A stretch of 60,334 nucleotides of DNA from Bacteroidaceae bacterium (GTDB taxonomy: Bacteria; Bacteroidota; Bacteroidia; Bacteroidales; Bacteroidaceae). Of the stretch, positions 44,798-53,027 are shown in pieces (within the stretch, counting starts at the first letter, position 1; every line of letters starts with the position of its first letter). The position numbers were made by a program, and so were the translations under genes. The notes beneath the pieces were generated by a model that saw only the letters and a program-made list of their open reading frames with translations, ran no database searches and was not told the origin of the DNA. The stretch spans positions 1-60,334 of the forward strand of contig CAAGNV010000021.1 of assembly GCA_900771425.1 (NCBI GenBank), in the 5' to 3' direction.

Positions 44798-46450
44798 ATG
44801 GCACAAGCTCCAGAATTTAAGTATGCTCCTATGTTCCAGTTGGGCAAGGACGACACAGAGTATTATCTGCTCACCAAAGAAGGCGTGAGCGTGAGTGAAT
44901 TTGAAGGCAAACCAATACTGAAGGTCACTCCCGAGGCATTGACACAGATGGCTAACCACGCATTCCGTGACGTCAGCTTCCTGCTTCGCCGCAGTCATAA
45001 CCTCCAGGTAGCCAAGATACTGCGCGACCCTGAAGCAAGCGACAACGACAAGTACGTGGCTCTGACTTTCCTCCGCAATGCCGAAGTAGCAGCCAAGGGC
45101 CAGCTCCCACTCTGTCAGGACACCGGTACTGCCATCATCCATGGCGAGAAGGGTCAGCAGGTATGGACAGGCTTCTGCGACGAAGAAGCATTGGCAAAGG
45201 GCGTTTACAAGACCTACACTGAGGAAAACCTCCGTTACAGCCAGAACGCTCCGCTGTCAATGTACGAGGAAGTAAACACCAAGTGCAACCTCCCTGCACA
45301 GATTGACCTCGAGGCAACCGAAGGCATGGAATACCGTTTCCTCTGTGTGACAAAAGGTGGCGGAAGTGCCAACAAGACTTACCTCTATCAGGAAACCAAG
45401 GCTCGCATTCAGAACCCAGGCACACTCATTCCGTTCCTCGTCGAGAAGATGAAGAGCCTCGGCACAGCAGCATGTCCTCCATACCACATCGCCATCGTCA
45501 TCGGCGGTACCAGTGCCGAGAAGAACCTCCTCACCGTGAAGCTCGCCAGCACACACTACTACGACAACCTCCCTACCAGCGGCGACGAGACAGGTCGTGC
45601 ATTCCGCGACGTAGAACTTGAGAAGCAACTCCTGCAGGAAGCATATAAGATAGGCCTCGGCGCACAGTTCGGCGGCAAGTACATGGCTCACGACGTACGC
45701 GTAGTCCGTCTGCCACGCCACGGCGCAAGCTGCCCTATCGGCCTCGGCGTCAGCTGTTCAGCCGACCGCAACATCAAGTGTAAGATCAACGCCGACGGTA
45801 TCTGGATTGAGAAGATGGACGACAACCCAGGCGAACTCATCCCTGTAGAACTCCGTCAGGCAGGCGAAGGCGAAGCAGTAAAGGTTGACCTCAACCGCCC
45901 AATGAGCGAAGTATGCAAGCAACTCAGCCAGTACCCAGTCAGCACACGCCTCTCGCTCAACGGCACCATCATCGTAGGCCGTGACATCGCTCACGCAAAG
46001 ATCAAGGCTCGCCTCGATGCCGGCGAAGGAATGCCACAGTACCTGAAAGAACATCCAATCTACTATGCAGGACCAGCCAAGACACCTGCCGGCATGGCTT
46101 GCGGCTCAATGGGCCCTACCACAGCCGGACGTATGGACCCATACGTTGACGAGTTCCAGGACAACGGCGGTTCAATGATCATGCTCGCCAAGGGTAACCG
46201 CTCAATCGACGTGACCAATGCCTGCAAGAAGCACGGTGGATTCTACCTCGGCTCAATCGGCGGACCTGCTGCCATCCTCGCACAGAACAACATCAAGTCA
46301 ATCGAATGTGTAGAATACCCAGAACTCGGCATGGAAGCCATCTGGAAAATCGAAGTCGAGGACTTCCCTGCATTCATCCTCGTCGATGACAAGGGCAACG
46401 ACTTCTTCAAGCAACTGAAGCCTTGCGAAGGATGCAGTATTCTTGAATAA
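44798..46450 (+). CDS. fumB: Fumarate hydratase class I (iron-sulfur)
   Basis: This enzyme interconverts fumarate and malate with an oxygen-sensitive 4Fe-4S cluster. The 550-residue protein has the class I alpha-region PLCQDTGTAIIHGEKGQQVW, GGSANKTYLYQET, the Cys-containing GTAACPPYHIAIVIGGTSAE, and the beta-region YYAGPAKTPAGMACGSMGPTTAGRMDPYV. The symbol is by class only; fumA-like names are equally valid. In Bacteroidales it serves the fumarate-reducing branch that makes succinate. It lies immediately downstream of a toxin-antitoxin pair. Confidence 0.93.
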   Translation: MAQAPEFKYAPMFQLGKDDTEYYLLTKEGVSVSEFEGKPILKVTPEALTQMANHAFRDVSFLLRRSHNLQVAKILRDPEASDNDKYVALTFLRNAEVAAKGQLPLCQDTGTAIIHGEKGQQVWTGFCDEEALAKGVYKTYTEENLRYSQNAPLSMYEEVNTKCNLPAQIDLEATEGMEYRFLCVTKGGGSANKTYLYQETKARIQNPGTLIPFLVEKMKSLGTAACPPYHIAIVIGGTSAEKNLLTVKLASTHYYDNLPTSGDETGRAFRDVELEKQLLQEAYKIGLGAQFGGKYMAHDVRVVRLPRHGASCPIGLGVSCSADRNIKCKINADGIWIEKMDDNPGELIPVELRQAGEGEAVKVDLNRPMSEVCKQLSQYPVSTRLSLNGTIIVGRDIAHAKIKARLDAGEGMPQYLKEHPIYYAGPAKTPAGMACGSMGPTTAGRMDPYVDEFQDNGGSMIMLAKGNRSIDVTNACKKHGGFYLGSIGGPAAILAQNNIKSIECVEYPELGMEAIWKIEVEDFPAFILVDDKGNDFFKQLKPCEGCSILE

Positions 46451-46461
46451 TGTGGCTATTG

Positions 46462-46484
46462 GCTATTAGCCATTGGCCATTGGC
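46462..46484. repeat. Left inverted repeat flanking the S23-like gene
   Basis: The 23-bp segment GCTATTAGCCATTGGC plus CATTGGC is inverted, with about three mismatches, at 46905-46927. The GCCATTGGC/GCCAATGGC motif recurs inside rsgA (48217-48245) and elsewhere in the window. Confidence 0.8.
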
Positions 46485-46506
46485 TTGCAAATAGGGATTA
46501 AGTTTT

Positions 46507-46878
46507 ATGAGGAATTTTAGAAACTATCAGATTTGGAATGATGCCGTAAGCTTCACTACAAGTATTTACAAAGTAACTCGTAGTTTCCCAAGTTATGAGA
46601 CATACGCATTGTCTAATCAGATGCAGCGCGCATCCGTTTCCATCGCCTCAAATATAGCCGAAGGATGTTCAAGAAGATCTGAAGTCGATTTTGCTCACTT
46701 CCTGGAAATAGCCATTGGCTCTGCATTCGAAGTTGAAACTCAGCTATCGATAGCAAAACAACTCAATTACATTGACGACCAAGAATACTCTACACTAGTA
46801 ACAAGACTTGATTTATTAGAAAAGAACATAAACCATTTAATAACTAAATTAAGAAATGCCGATATGCCTAAGCCATGA
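46507..46878 (+). CDS. S23/IVP-type four-helix bundle protein
   Basis: The 123-residue protein begins MRNFRNYQIWNDAVSFTTSIYK and has the family core SFPSYETYALSNQMQRASVSIASNIAEG, followed by two more helices. Family members were first found as ORFs in intervening sequences of 23S rRNA genes, and many are free-standing with unknown role. Here it lies between fumarase and frr and is flanked on both sides by 23-bp imperfect inverted repeats, suggesting insertion as a unit. The function is unknown. Confidence 0.88.
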   Translation: MRNFRNYQIWNDAVSFTTSIYKVTRSFPSYETYALSNQMQRASVSIASNIAEGCSRRSEVDFAHFLEIAIGSAFEVETQLSIAKQLNYIDDQEYSTLVTRLDLLEKNINHLITKLRNADMPKP

Positions 46879-46904
46879 ATAGCCTGCATCGACCGCATGG
46901 CAAT

Positions 46905-46927
46905 GCCAATGGCTAATGGCTAACAGC
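46905..46927. repeat. Right inverted repeat flanking the S23-like gene
   Basis: GCCAATGGCTAATGGC plus TAACAGC is the imperfect reverse complement of 46462-46484. It lies 27 bases after the S23-like gene and about 20 bases before the frr start. Confidence 0.8.
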
Positions 46928-46948
46928 AAATGGCCCATAAAAACAGAC

Positions 46949-47509
46949 ATGGACGAAGTAAAGCAATACCTCAATGAAGCCGAAGAGGCAATGGAGATGG
47001 CTGCAATGGCACTCGAAGAGAAGCTCAGCCGCATCCGCGCCGGACGTGCTAACGTGCACATCCTCGACGGCATCCGCGTTGACTCCTATGGAGCAATGAT
47101 GCCACTGGCAAACGTAGCAAACCTGAGCACACCTGATGCTCGCAGTATCGTCATCAAGCCTTGGGACCGCAACATGCTCAAGGTCATCGAGAAGGCTATC
47201 ATCGACTCACCTGTAGGCATCATGCCTGAGAACAACGGTGAACAGATCCGCCTCGGTATCCCTGTACTCACAGAGGAACGCCGTAAGGAACTCACCAAGC
47301 AGTGTTCAAAGGAAGCCGAACAGGCAAAGGTCAGTGTACGCAACTCACGCCGCGATGCCATCGAACAACTCAAGAAGAGTGTAAAGAACGGTGTGCCTGA
47401 GGACGTTGAGAAAGACGCTGAAGGCGAAGCACAGAAACTTCACGACAAGTACATCAAGAAGATTGATGCCATGCTTGACGAGAAGAACAAGGAAATCATG
47501 ACAGTATAG
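46949..47509 (+). CDS. frr: Ribosome recycling factor
   Basis: RRF splits post-termination ribosomes together with EF-G. The 186-residue protein shows the domain I helix LSRIRAGRANVHILDGI, domain II strands (IVIKPWDRNMLKVIEKAI; GIMPENNGEQIRLGIPVLTEERR), and the final long helix EAQKLHDKYIKKIDAML. The ATG at 46949 was chosen because upstream codons derive from the repeat at 46905-46927. The last base of its stop overlaps the GTG of rsgA. Confidence 0.96.
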   Translation: MDEVKQYLNEAEEAMEMAAMALEEKLSRIRAGRANVHILDGIRVDSYGAMMPLANVANLSTPDARSIVIKPWDRNMLKVIEKAIIDSPVGIMPENNGEQIRLGIPVLTEERRKELTKQCSKEAEQAKVSVRNSRRDAIEQLKKSVKNGVPEDVEKDAEGEAQKLHDKYIKKIDAMLDEKNKEIMTV

Positions 47510-48498
47510 TGCACGCACTCGTAACTAAAAACGCTGGAAATATCTACACGGTGCTGACCGATGAAGGCTCAACCATGCAAGTGACCGTAAAAGGAAACTT
47601 CCGCATCAAGGGCATTAAATCGACCAGCCCTGTGGTTATTGGCGACCACGTAGAAGTGGCCGACGGGATGATTACGTCCGTAGCCGACCGTAAGAACTAC
47701 ATAGTACGCAAGTCGATCAACCTGAGCAAGCAGTCGCACATACTCGCTGCCAACCTCGACCAGTGTTTCCTCATCGTCACCGTCAACCATCCCGTCACAT
47801 CCACCACGTTCATCGACCGCTTCCTCGCTACAGCCGAAGCCTATAACATACCAGCCACGCTCGTATTCAATAAGATAGACCTCTACGACGAGGACGACCT
47901 GGAGTACCTCAACGGTATGGTCAGCCTATACGAAACCATCGGCTACCCATGTCTGAAGGTATCGGCAGCCACAGGCGAAGGGATGGACGACATACGCAAC
48001 ATGCTCAGCGGCAAGGTCACACTCCTATCAGGCCATAGCGGAGTAGGCAAATCGACATTCATAAACCGGCTCTTGCCGCATCTCAACCTCCGCACAGCCG
48101 ACATAAGCGATGCCCATGACCAAGGCATGCACACCACTACTTTCAGTGAGATGTATCCTGTTGAGACCATTGACAATGTTGACATAGGAGATGACAACGA
48201 AAAAAGCGCAAGCAAAGCCAATAGCCCATCGCCAATGGCTAATGGTTTCATAATAGACACCCCTGGCATAAAGGGTTTCGGAGCATTCGATATGGCAAAG
48301 GAAGACATTGGTGACTACTTCCGCGACATCTTCCACTTCAGCCAGCAGTGCCGCTTCAACAACTGCACTCATACCCACGAACCGGGATGCGCTGTCATTG
48401 CAGCCGTAGAGCGGCACGACATAAGCCAGAGCCGCTACAACTCATACCTGTCGATGCTGAACGACGAAGACGAAGCTAAATACCGTACTGGATATTAA
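47509..48498 (+). CDS. rsgA: Ribosome small-subunit-dependent GTPase with a repeat-derived insert
   Basis: RsgA checks late 30S maturation. The 329-residue protein starts with GTG overlapping the frr stop. It has an N-terminal OB fold (residues 1-70) and the circularly permuted GTPase with motif order NKID (G4), GHSGVGKST (G1) and DTPGIKGFG (G3). The zinc domain is CRFNNCTHTHEPGC. Between TTTFSEMYPV and GFIIDTPG there are about 25 extra residues. Part of them (KANSPSPMAN) is encoded by a copy of the intergenic GCCAATGGCTAATGG repeat at 48217-48245. The frame is intact. Confidence 0.94.
   Translation: MHALVTKNAGNIYTVLTDEGSTMQVTVKGNFRIKGIKSTSPVVIGDHVEVADGMITSVADRKNYIVRKSINLSKQSHILAANLDQCFLIVTVNHPVTSTTFIDRFLATAEAYNIPATLVFNKIDLYDEDDLEYLNGMVSLYETIGYPCLKVSAATGEGMDDIRNMLSGKVTLLSGHSGVGKSTFINRLLPHLNLRTADISDAHDQGMHTTTFSEMYPVETIDNVDIGDDNEKSASKANSPSPMANGFIIDTPGIKGFGAFDMAKEDIGDYFRDIFHFSQQCRFNNCTHTHEPGCAVIAAVERHDISQSRYNSYLSMLNDEDEAKYRTGY
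48217..48245. repeat. Intergenic-type GCCAATGG repeat inside rsgA
   Basis: GCCAATAGCCCATC followed by GCCAATGGCTAATGG matches the repeats at 46462-46484 and 46905-46927. Here it is translated in frame within the rsgA coding sequence. Confidence 0.8.
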
Positions 48499-48602
48499 AA
48501 AAGCAACAAGCAGCCTCAGCAGCTGCCAATACATAAAAAAGTTTATTTAGATTGTTTGGAATGATTGGAATGAATGAAAAATTAGGAATGATTAGTGAGA
48601 AC

Positions 48603-51239
48603 ATGATAAGATACACACGTATAGCCATATTCATGATTTGTCTGCTGTCAGTCACCGAGGCTGTGATGGCTCAAATCAGCGGTAAGGTCATCGACGCCAA
48701 GACGGGCGAGCCTATACCCTATGCCTATGTAGGCTATCGCGACATAAACAACCTACTTACTAAGACCGACCTCAACGGCAAATTTACCATCGAACGCAAG
48801 GAAGGCGAAGAACTATACGTCAGCATGCTGGGCTATGACGAATGGACACGCAAGATAACCAAGTCAACACCCAACAAGCAGACTGTCCGTATGTTTGAGA
48901 CCAAGATGAAAATATCGGAAGTGACCGTGACGGGCAAGAAAGGCAAGTATTCGCGCAAGAACAACCCAGCCGTGGAGATGATGCGCAAGGTGATTGCAGC
49001 CAAGTCGCACGGCGAACTCACCGAAAACCACGACTACGTGAGCAATCACAAGTACGAGAAGATGGTGCTCTCGGTCAACGACGTCACCGACAAAGTCTTC
49101 GACGACGAGCGGCTGAAGAAGTTCTCGTGGCTCAAGGAACATGTCGAGGTATGCCAGACCACCGGCAAGAACATATTGCCGATAATAGTCAGCGAAAAGG
49201 TATCGCGCAACATATTCCGCAAAAGCCCAAAGAGCCAGAAGACCATCGTCATGGGTGAACACGAGGAAGGCATCAACGACCTCGTCAACACTGGCGACAA
49301 CCTACAAGTCATGCTCAACGATGCCTTTACCGACATCGACATCTACAAGAATCAGGTACGCATACTTCAGCACCCGTTCACCAGTCCTCTGTCCGACGAC
49401 GATGCCATCCGTTTCTACCGTTTCTACATTGTCGATACGCTCATGGTCGATGACGACCTCTGCTTCCACCTCGACTTCACACCAAACAACCAGCAGGACT
49501 TCGGATTCAGCGGTTCGCTCTACGTGCTTGCCGACAGCACCTGGCGCGTGAAGCGTGCCGAGATAAGCATTCCACGCAACAGCGACGTCAACTTCGTCGA
49601 AGGCATGGACATCACACAGCAGTTCACGACACTGCCTACAGGCGAACAAGTACTGACCGACCAGTACCTGCTCATACAGATGAAACTGACCGACTGGCTC
49701 ACAAAGGTACAGGTGGAGCGCACCATAGCCAACACCAACTACGACTTCACACCCATCCCCGACAAGGAATTCAAGTTCAGCGGACCAAAGAAAGTAGAGA
49801 GTTCGGCAAGCATGCGCGACGAAGAGTTCTGGGAAGGCTATCGCCCTACACCACTCACCAAGACCGAAAGCGGCATGGACCGATTCGTCCAGAACCTGAT
49901 GAACATCAAGGGATTCAAGTACGTGCTCTGGGTTGGTAAGGCATTCATCGAGAACTTCGTCGAGACTTCCATCGACCCTAAGCACCCGAGTAAACTCGAC
50001 TTCGGACCCGTCAACACCACCTTCAGCCAAAACCAGATTGAAGGATTCAAACTCAGGGCAAGCGCACAGACCACAGCCAACCTGTCGCCACACTTCTTCC
50101 TTAAAGGATATGTAGGTTACGGATTCAAGGACCGCCGATGGAAAGGACTGGGCGAGGCAACATATTCGTTCATCAAGAAAGACTACCTGCCACGCGAGTT
50201 CCCAGTCAACAACCTCACAGCATCATACTATTACGACGTCATCGCACCGTCCGACCGCTTCATCAACACCGATAAGGACAACGTATTCACCTCGTTCAAG
50301 TGGACTCCGGTCGAACACATGACCTACATCCAGCGCATAGCCCTGCAGTGGGACCGCGAGTGGGACAACGGCCTGCGCTTCACCACACACTTCCGCCGAG
50401 AAGAGATGGAAGCCGCCGGCGACCTATTCTTCCAGCGCATGAACGGCACCGCCACGCCTCTCGCTACGACCGACCCACTGTCAGCCGACTTCACACAACG
50501 ATACCTCACAACCAGCGAGTTCAAGGTGTCGCTCGAATATCAGCCAGGAGCCACATGGACCAACACCAAGCAGCGCCGACTCAAGACCAATCACGACACA
50601 CCGATATTCAACCTGAGCCACACCACCGGAGTCAAGGGACTGATGGGCAGCGACTGCAACTACAACCTCACCGAAGCCACCATCTACAAGCGCTTCTGGA
50701 TGAAGTCATGGGGTAAGATCGACTGCTTCGTCAAGGGTGGCATTCAGTGGAACAAAGTACCGTTCCCGCTGCTCTCGTTCCCGGCAGCCAACCTATCGTA
50801 CATCATCGAAGACAACACGTTCAACCTCATCGACAACATGGAGTTCATGACCGACCGTCAGGTAGCGCTCCACGTGTCTTGGGACATGAGCGGCAAACTG
50901 CTCAACCGCATACCACTCATACGCAAGCTCAAGTGGCGTGAGTACTTCGGAGTCAAGGCATATTGGGGCATGCTCACCGATAAGAACAATCCGATGCTCA
51001 GCCAGAACTATTCCGACCCATCGTCAACACTCATGTACTTCCCAGGCATGTGGCAGACCGACGGTTCGTTCCGCTCACAGACACTCGTCATGGACAAGAA
51101 CCGCCCATACGTCGAACTCATTGCCGGAGTCCACAACATATTCAAGATTCTACATGTTGAATATGTGCGCCGACTCAATTACCTGCACGAAGGCACACAC
51201 CGCAACGGCATCCGTTTCATGATACGCATGACGTTCTGA
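48603..51239 (+). CDS. DUF5686 outer-membrane protein with CarboxypepD_reg-like domain
   Basis: The 878-residue protein has a signal peptide (MIRYTRIAIFMICLL then SVTEAVMAQ) and an N-terminal regulatory-like beta domain (ISGKVIDAKTGEPIPYAYVG). A large middle region precedes a C-terminal beta-barrel with alternating strands that ends in MIRMTF. This layout matches the DUF5686/carboxypeptidase-like regulatory domain family, which is widespread in Bacteroidota and of unknown function, perhaps an outer-membrane assembly or transport protein. The ATG at 48603 begins the signal peptide. Upstream, GGAATGA-like repeats give a longer but unlikely frame from 48552. Confidence 0.86.
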   Translation: MIRYTRIAIFMICLLSVTEAVMAQISGKVIDAKTGEPIPYAYVGYRDINNLLTKTDLNGKFTIERKEGEELYVSMLGYDEWTRKITKSTPNKQTVRMFETKMKISEVTVTGKKGKYSRKNNPAVEMMRKVIAAKSHGELTENHDYVSNHKYEKMVLSVNDVTDKVFDDERLKKFSWLKEHVEVCQTTGKNILPIIVSEKVSRNIFRKSPKSQKTIVMGEHEEGINDLVNTGDNLQVMLNDAFTDIDIYKNQVRILQHPFTSPLSDDDAIRFYRFYIVDTLMVDDDLCFHLDFTPNNQQDFGFSGSLYVLADSTWRVKRAEISIPRNSDVNFVEGMDITQQFTTLPTGEQVLTDQYLLIQMKLTDWLTKVQVERTIANTNYDFTPIPDKEFKFSGPKKVESSASMRDEEFWEGYRPTPLTKTESGMDRFVQNLMNIKGFKYVLWVGKAFIENFVETSIDPKHPSKLDFGPVNTTFSQNQIEGFKLRASAQTTANLSPHFFLKGYVGYGFKDRRWKGLGEATYSFIKKDYLPREFPVNNLTASYYYDVIAPSDRFINTDKDNVFTSFKWTPVEHMTYIQRIALQWDREWDNGLRFTTHFRREEMEAAGDLFFQRMNGTATPLATTDPLSADFTQRYLTTSEFKVSLEYQPGATWTNTKQRRLKTNHDTPIFNLSHTTGVKGLMGSDCNYNLTEATIYKRFWMKSWGKIDCFVKGGIQWNKVPFPLLSFPAANLSYIIEDNTFNLIDNMEFMTDRQVALHVSWDMSGKLLNRIPLIRKLKWREYFGVKAYWGMLTDKNNPMLSQNYSDPSSTLMYFPGMWQTDGSFRSQTLVMDKNRPYVELIAGVHNIFKILHVEYVRRLNYLHEGTHRNGIRFMIRMTF

Positions 51240-51280
51240 CAACTGTAAACTACAGTCCTGCAACATAATAACTATACATC

Positions 51281-51976
51281 ATGACTAAGTCAAGAATCAT
51301 CATATTATGCGTCGCAGCACTCTGCACCACGTCGTTGCAGATTGCCTGTGCACAGTCCGAGCACAAGAGCACACCACAGGAAGAACGCCCTGCACTCATA
51401 TCGCCACAACACGACATCGAGCAGGCCGGAACCAGTGACAAGACGCACCATTACAAGGAGATATCGTACCCTACGCCCAACTACGACCGTGAAAAGAAGA
51501 ACGAAGTGCAGGGCATAATACTGCACCACACGGCTGAACCAACCATAGAGAGTTCGCTCGACATACTTACTTCCAAAAAGCGCGGAGTGGGTACGCATGT
51601 GGTCATCGACACCGACGGCACACGCTATGTGATGTGTCCGCCTACGACCGTCACTTTTCATGCCGGAGCATCGTTGCTTGACGGACGTACCGGTTGCAAC
51701 TACTTCACCATAGGCATAGAGTTTCAGGGAAATACACTCGAACATCCACTCACCGAGGACCAGATATACAGTGCCATTGAGTACATGCTACCCATCATCG
51801 ACAAGTACCACGTTCCACTACGAAACATAGTGACGCACGAGATGATTCGCACGGCTTACAAGAAGGCACACCCAAGTTCACGGGTATTGGACAAAGTGGA
51901 CATCACTCCTGAAGAATACCAGCGTTTCATGAAAGTGTTCAAAGAGGCTTGGAAAAGACACAACACCAACAAATAA
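51281..51976 (+). CDS. N-acetylmuramoyl-L-alanine amidase (amidase_2 family)
   Basis: This 231-residue exported enzyme cleaves the bond between muramic acid and the stem peptide. It has a signal peptide ending near CAQ (residue 25) and a polar linker. The amidase_2 fold has zinc ligands in ILHHTAEP, near HAGASLLDGRTG and in VTHEMI, plus NYFTIGIEFQGN. It lies 41 bases downstream of the DUF5686 gene and may be co-transcribed. Confidence 0.88.
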   Translation: MTKSRIIILCVAALCTTSLQIACAQSEHKSTPQEERPALISPQHDIEQAGTSDKTHHYKEISYPTPNYDREKKNEVQGIILHHTAEPTIESSLDILTSKKRGVGTHVVIDTDGTRYVMCPPTTVTFHAGASLLDGRTGCNYFTIGIEFQGNTLEHPLTEDQIYSAIEYMLPIIDKYHVPLRNIVTHEMIRTAYKKAHPSSRVLDKVDITPEEYQRFMKVFKEAWKRHNTNK

Positions 51977-52156
51977 GATAAAGAGGGTTATCCGAAATTA
52001 TAGAGAGTGATGTTTCTTACATTCAGAAACAATGACTCATTGGCCAAGGCGTATGGCACAACTCTTTTGTAGGATTTATCTATAAGAAGCAGGTGCATTA
52101 GCCTTTTCATATGGATGTGTCAGCCCTACCATATGGTTCTTATAGGTATTGTTGCA

Positions 52157-52233
52157 GCATAAAATGGTCGTTTCATGGCATGATATCATCATTTCATGGC
52201 ATGAAACGACCATTTTATGCCATGATACCACCA
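52157..52233. repeat. 21-bp-period array with a 21-bp inverted repeat
   Basis: Three 21-bp units (52171-52191, 52192-52212, 52213-52233) begin TTTCATGGCATGA or TTTTATGCCATGA. In addition 52157-52177 is a perfect reverse complement of 52200-52220, giving a long hairpin whose loop contains ATGATATCAT. It ends five bases before the ProX-type gene's stop (minus strand), so it lies between convergent genes. Confidence 0.9.
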
Positions 52234-52237
52234 ATTT

Positions 52238-52729
52238 TCAGTACAACTGTATCCACTCGTATGTATTGCCCGAGGCATCCATGTAACGTATGAAGTCGTC
52301 AAGCGTGATGTTTAACGAGGCGTGGCAGTCGTTGGGGTGAAACGAGAGGTGAGTATAGTTCTGCAAATTCTGATCGAGAAACACATGAACATGGTGCTCA
52401 GTATCGTTCACAAGACCGAAAGGTGATACCGACCCCGGCATCAGTCCAAGATAACGCTGCATACGCTGTTCAGATGCAAAACTGAGTTTACCTTGATGCA
52501 ACAGATGTTCAAGGTCATGGATAGCAAGGTTTTGGTCACACTGAAAGATGACAAGGTAATGGCGGTTGCCCTTATGATTGCGGAAAAACAAATTCTTGCA
52601 GTGTGTACCCGGCAGGTCTGCCCAATACTGGCGGCCGATCTCGATGGTTGGTGCTGCAGGATGCTCAGTGTATGTAAACTCAATGCCAAGTTCCTGAAGA
52701 CGTTGATATACTTGTGGTTGACCAATCAT
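52238..52729 (-). CDS. YbaK/ProX-type aminoacyl-tRNA deacylase
   Basis: The 163-residue protein has the trans-editing fold: EFTYTEHPAAPTIE near residues 17-30, KNLFFRNHKGNRHYLVIF with the conserved Lys, and PGSVSPFGLVND (the GxxSPxG substrate loop). These enzymes hydrolyse mischarged tRNAs, typically Ala-tRNA-Pro. Prolyl-tRNA editing is the best guess from PGSVSPFGLVND, which is typical of ProX/PrdX proteins. Confidence 0.9.
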   Translation of the reverse strand: MIGQPQVYQRLQELGIEFTYTEHPAAPTIEIGRQYWADLPGTHCKNLFFRNHKGNRHYLVIFQCDQNLAIHDLEHLLHQGKLSFASEQRMQRYLGLMPGSVSPFGLVNDTEHHVHVFLDQNLQNYTHLSFHPNDCHASLNITLDDFIRYMDASGNTYEWIQLY

Positions 52730-52760
52730 GATTAGAGGATTTGAAATTTATGGCTTTTAC

Positions 52761-52966
52761 TTAAGGTGGGTTCTATAAATTCATTTCAGACGATTTTGAG
52801 ATTTGTTTCGAGCAGATTGCTGTGCGAAAGGAAGGAATTATGCGGGCATAATGACTGACTGACAAACAGCAAGATGCCGAAAGAAATCCAAAAGCGACGA
52901 AAAGTATATTCAAACCCATTGTTATGCTTCTTTATTGTTACGGTGAATTTTTAGAACCCACCTTAA
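52761..52966. mobile_element. 206-bp MITE-like element with terminal inverted repeats
   Basis: The ends begin TTAAGGTGGGTTCTA: 52761-52783 is inverted at 52944-52966 with one mismatch in 23. The element is bordered on both sides by TTAC (52757-52760 and 52967-52970), a likely 4-bp target duplication. There is no open frame for a transposase, so it would need one in trans. Confidence 0.88.
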
Positions 52967-52970
52967 TTAC

Positions 52971-53024
52971 CTATTAGTCCTATTTGACTTATTAGCCCTA
53001 TTAGCCTTATTAGTCCCATTAGCC
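52971..53024. repeat. Six tandem 9-bp repeats (CTATTAGCC type)
   Basis: Nonamers starting at 52971, 52980, 52989, 52998, 53007 and 53016 vary around YTATTAGYC. They lie between the MITE-like element and the 3' end of the glycosyltransferase gene. This is a common kind of Bacteroidales intergenic repeat. Confidence 0.85.
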
Positions 53025-53027
53025 CCA

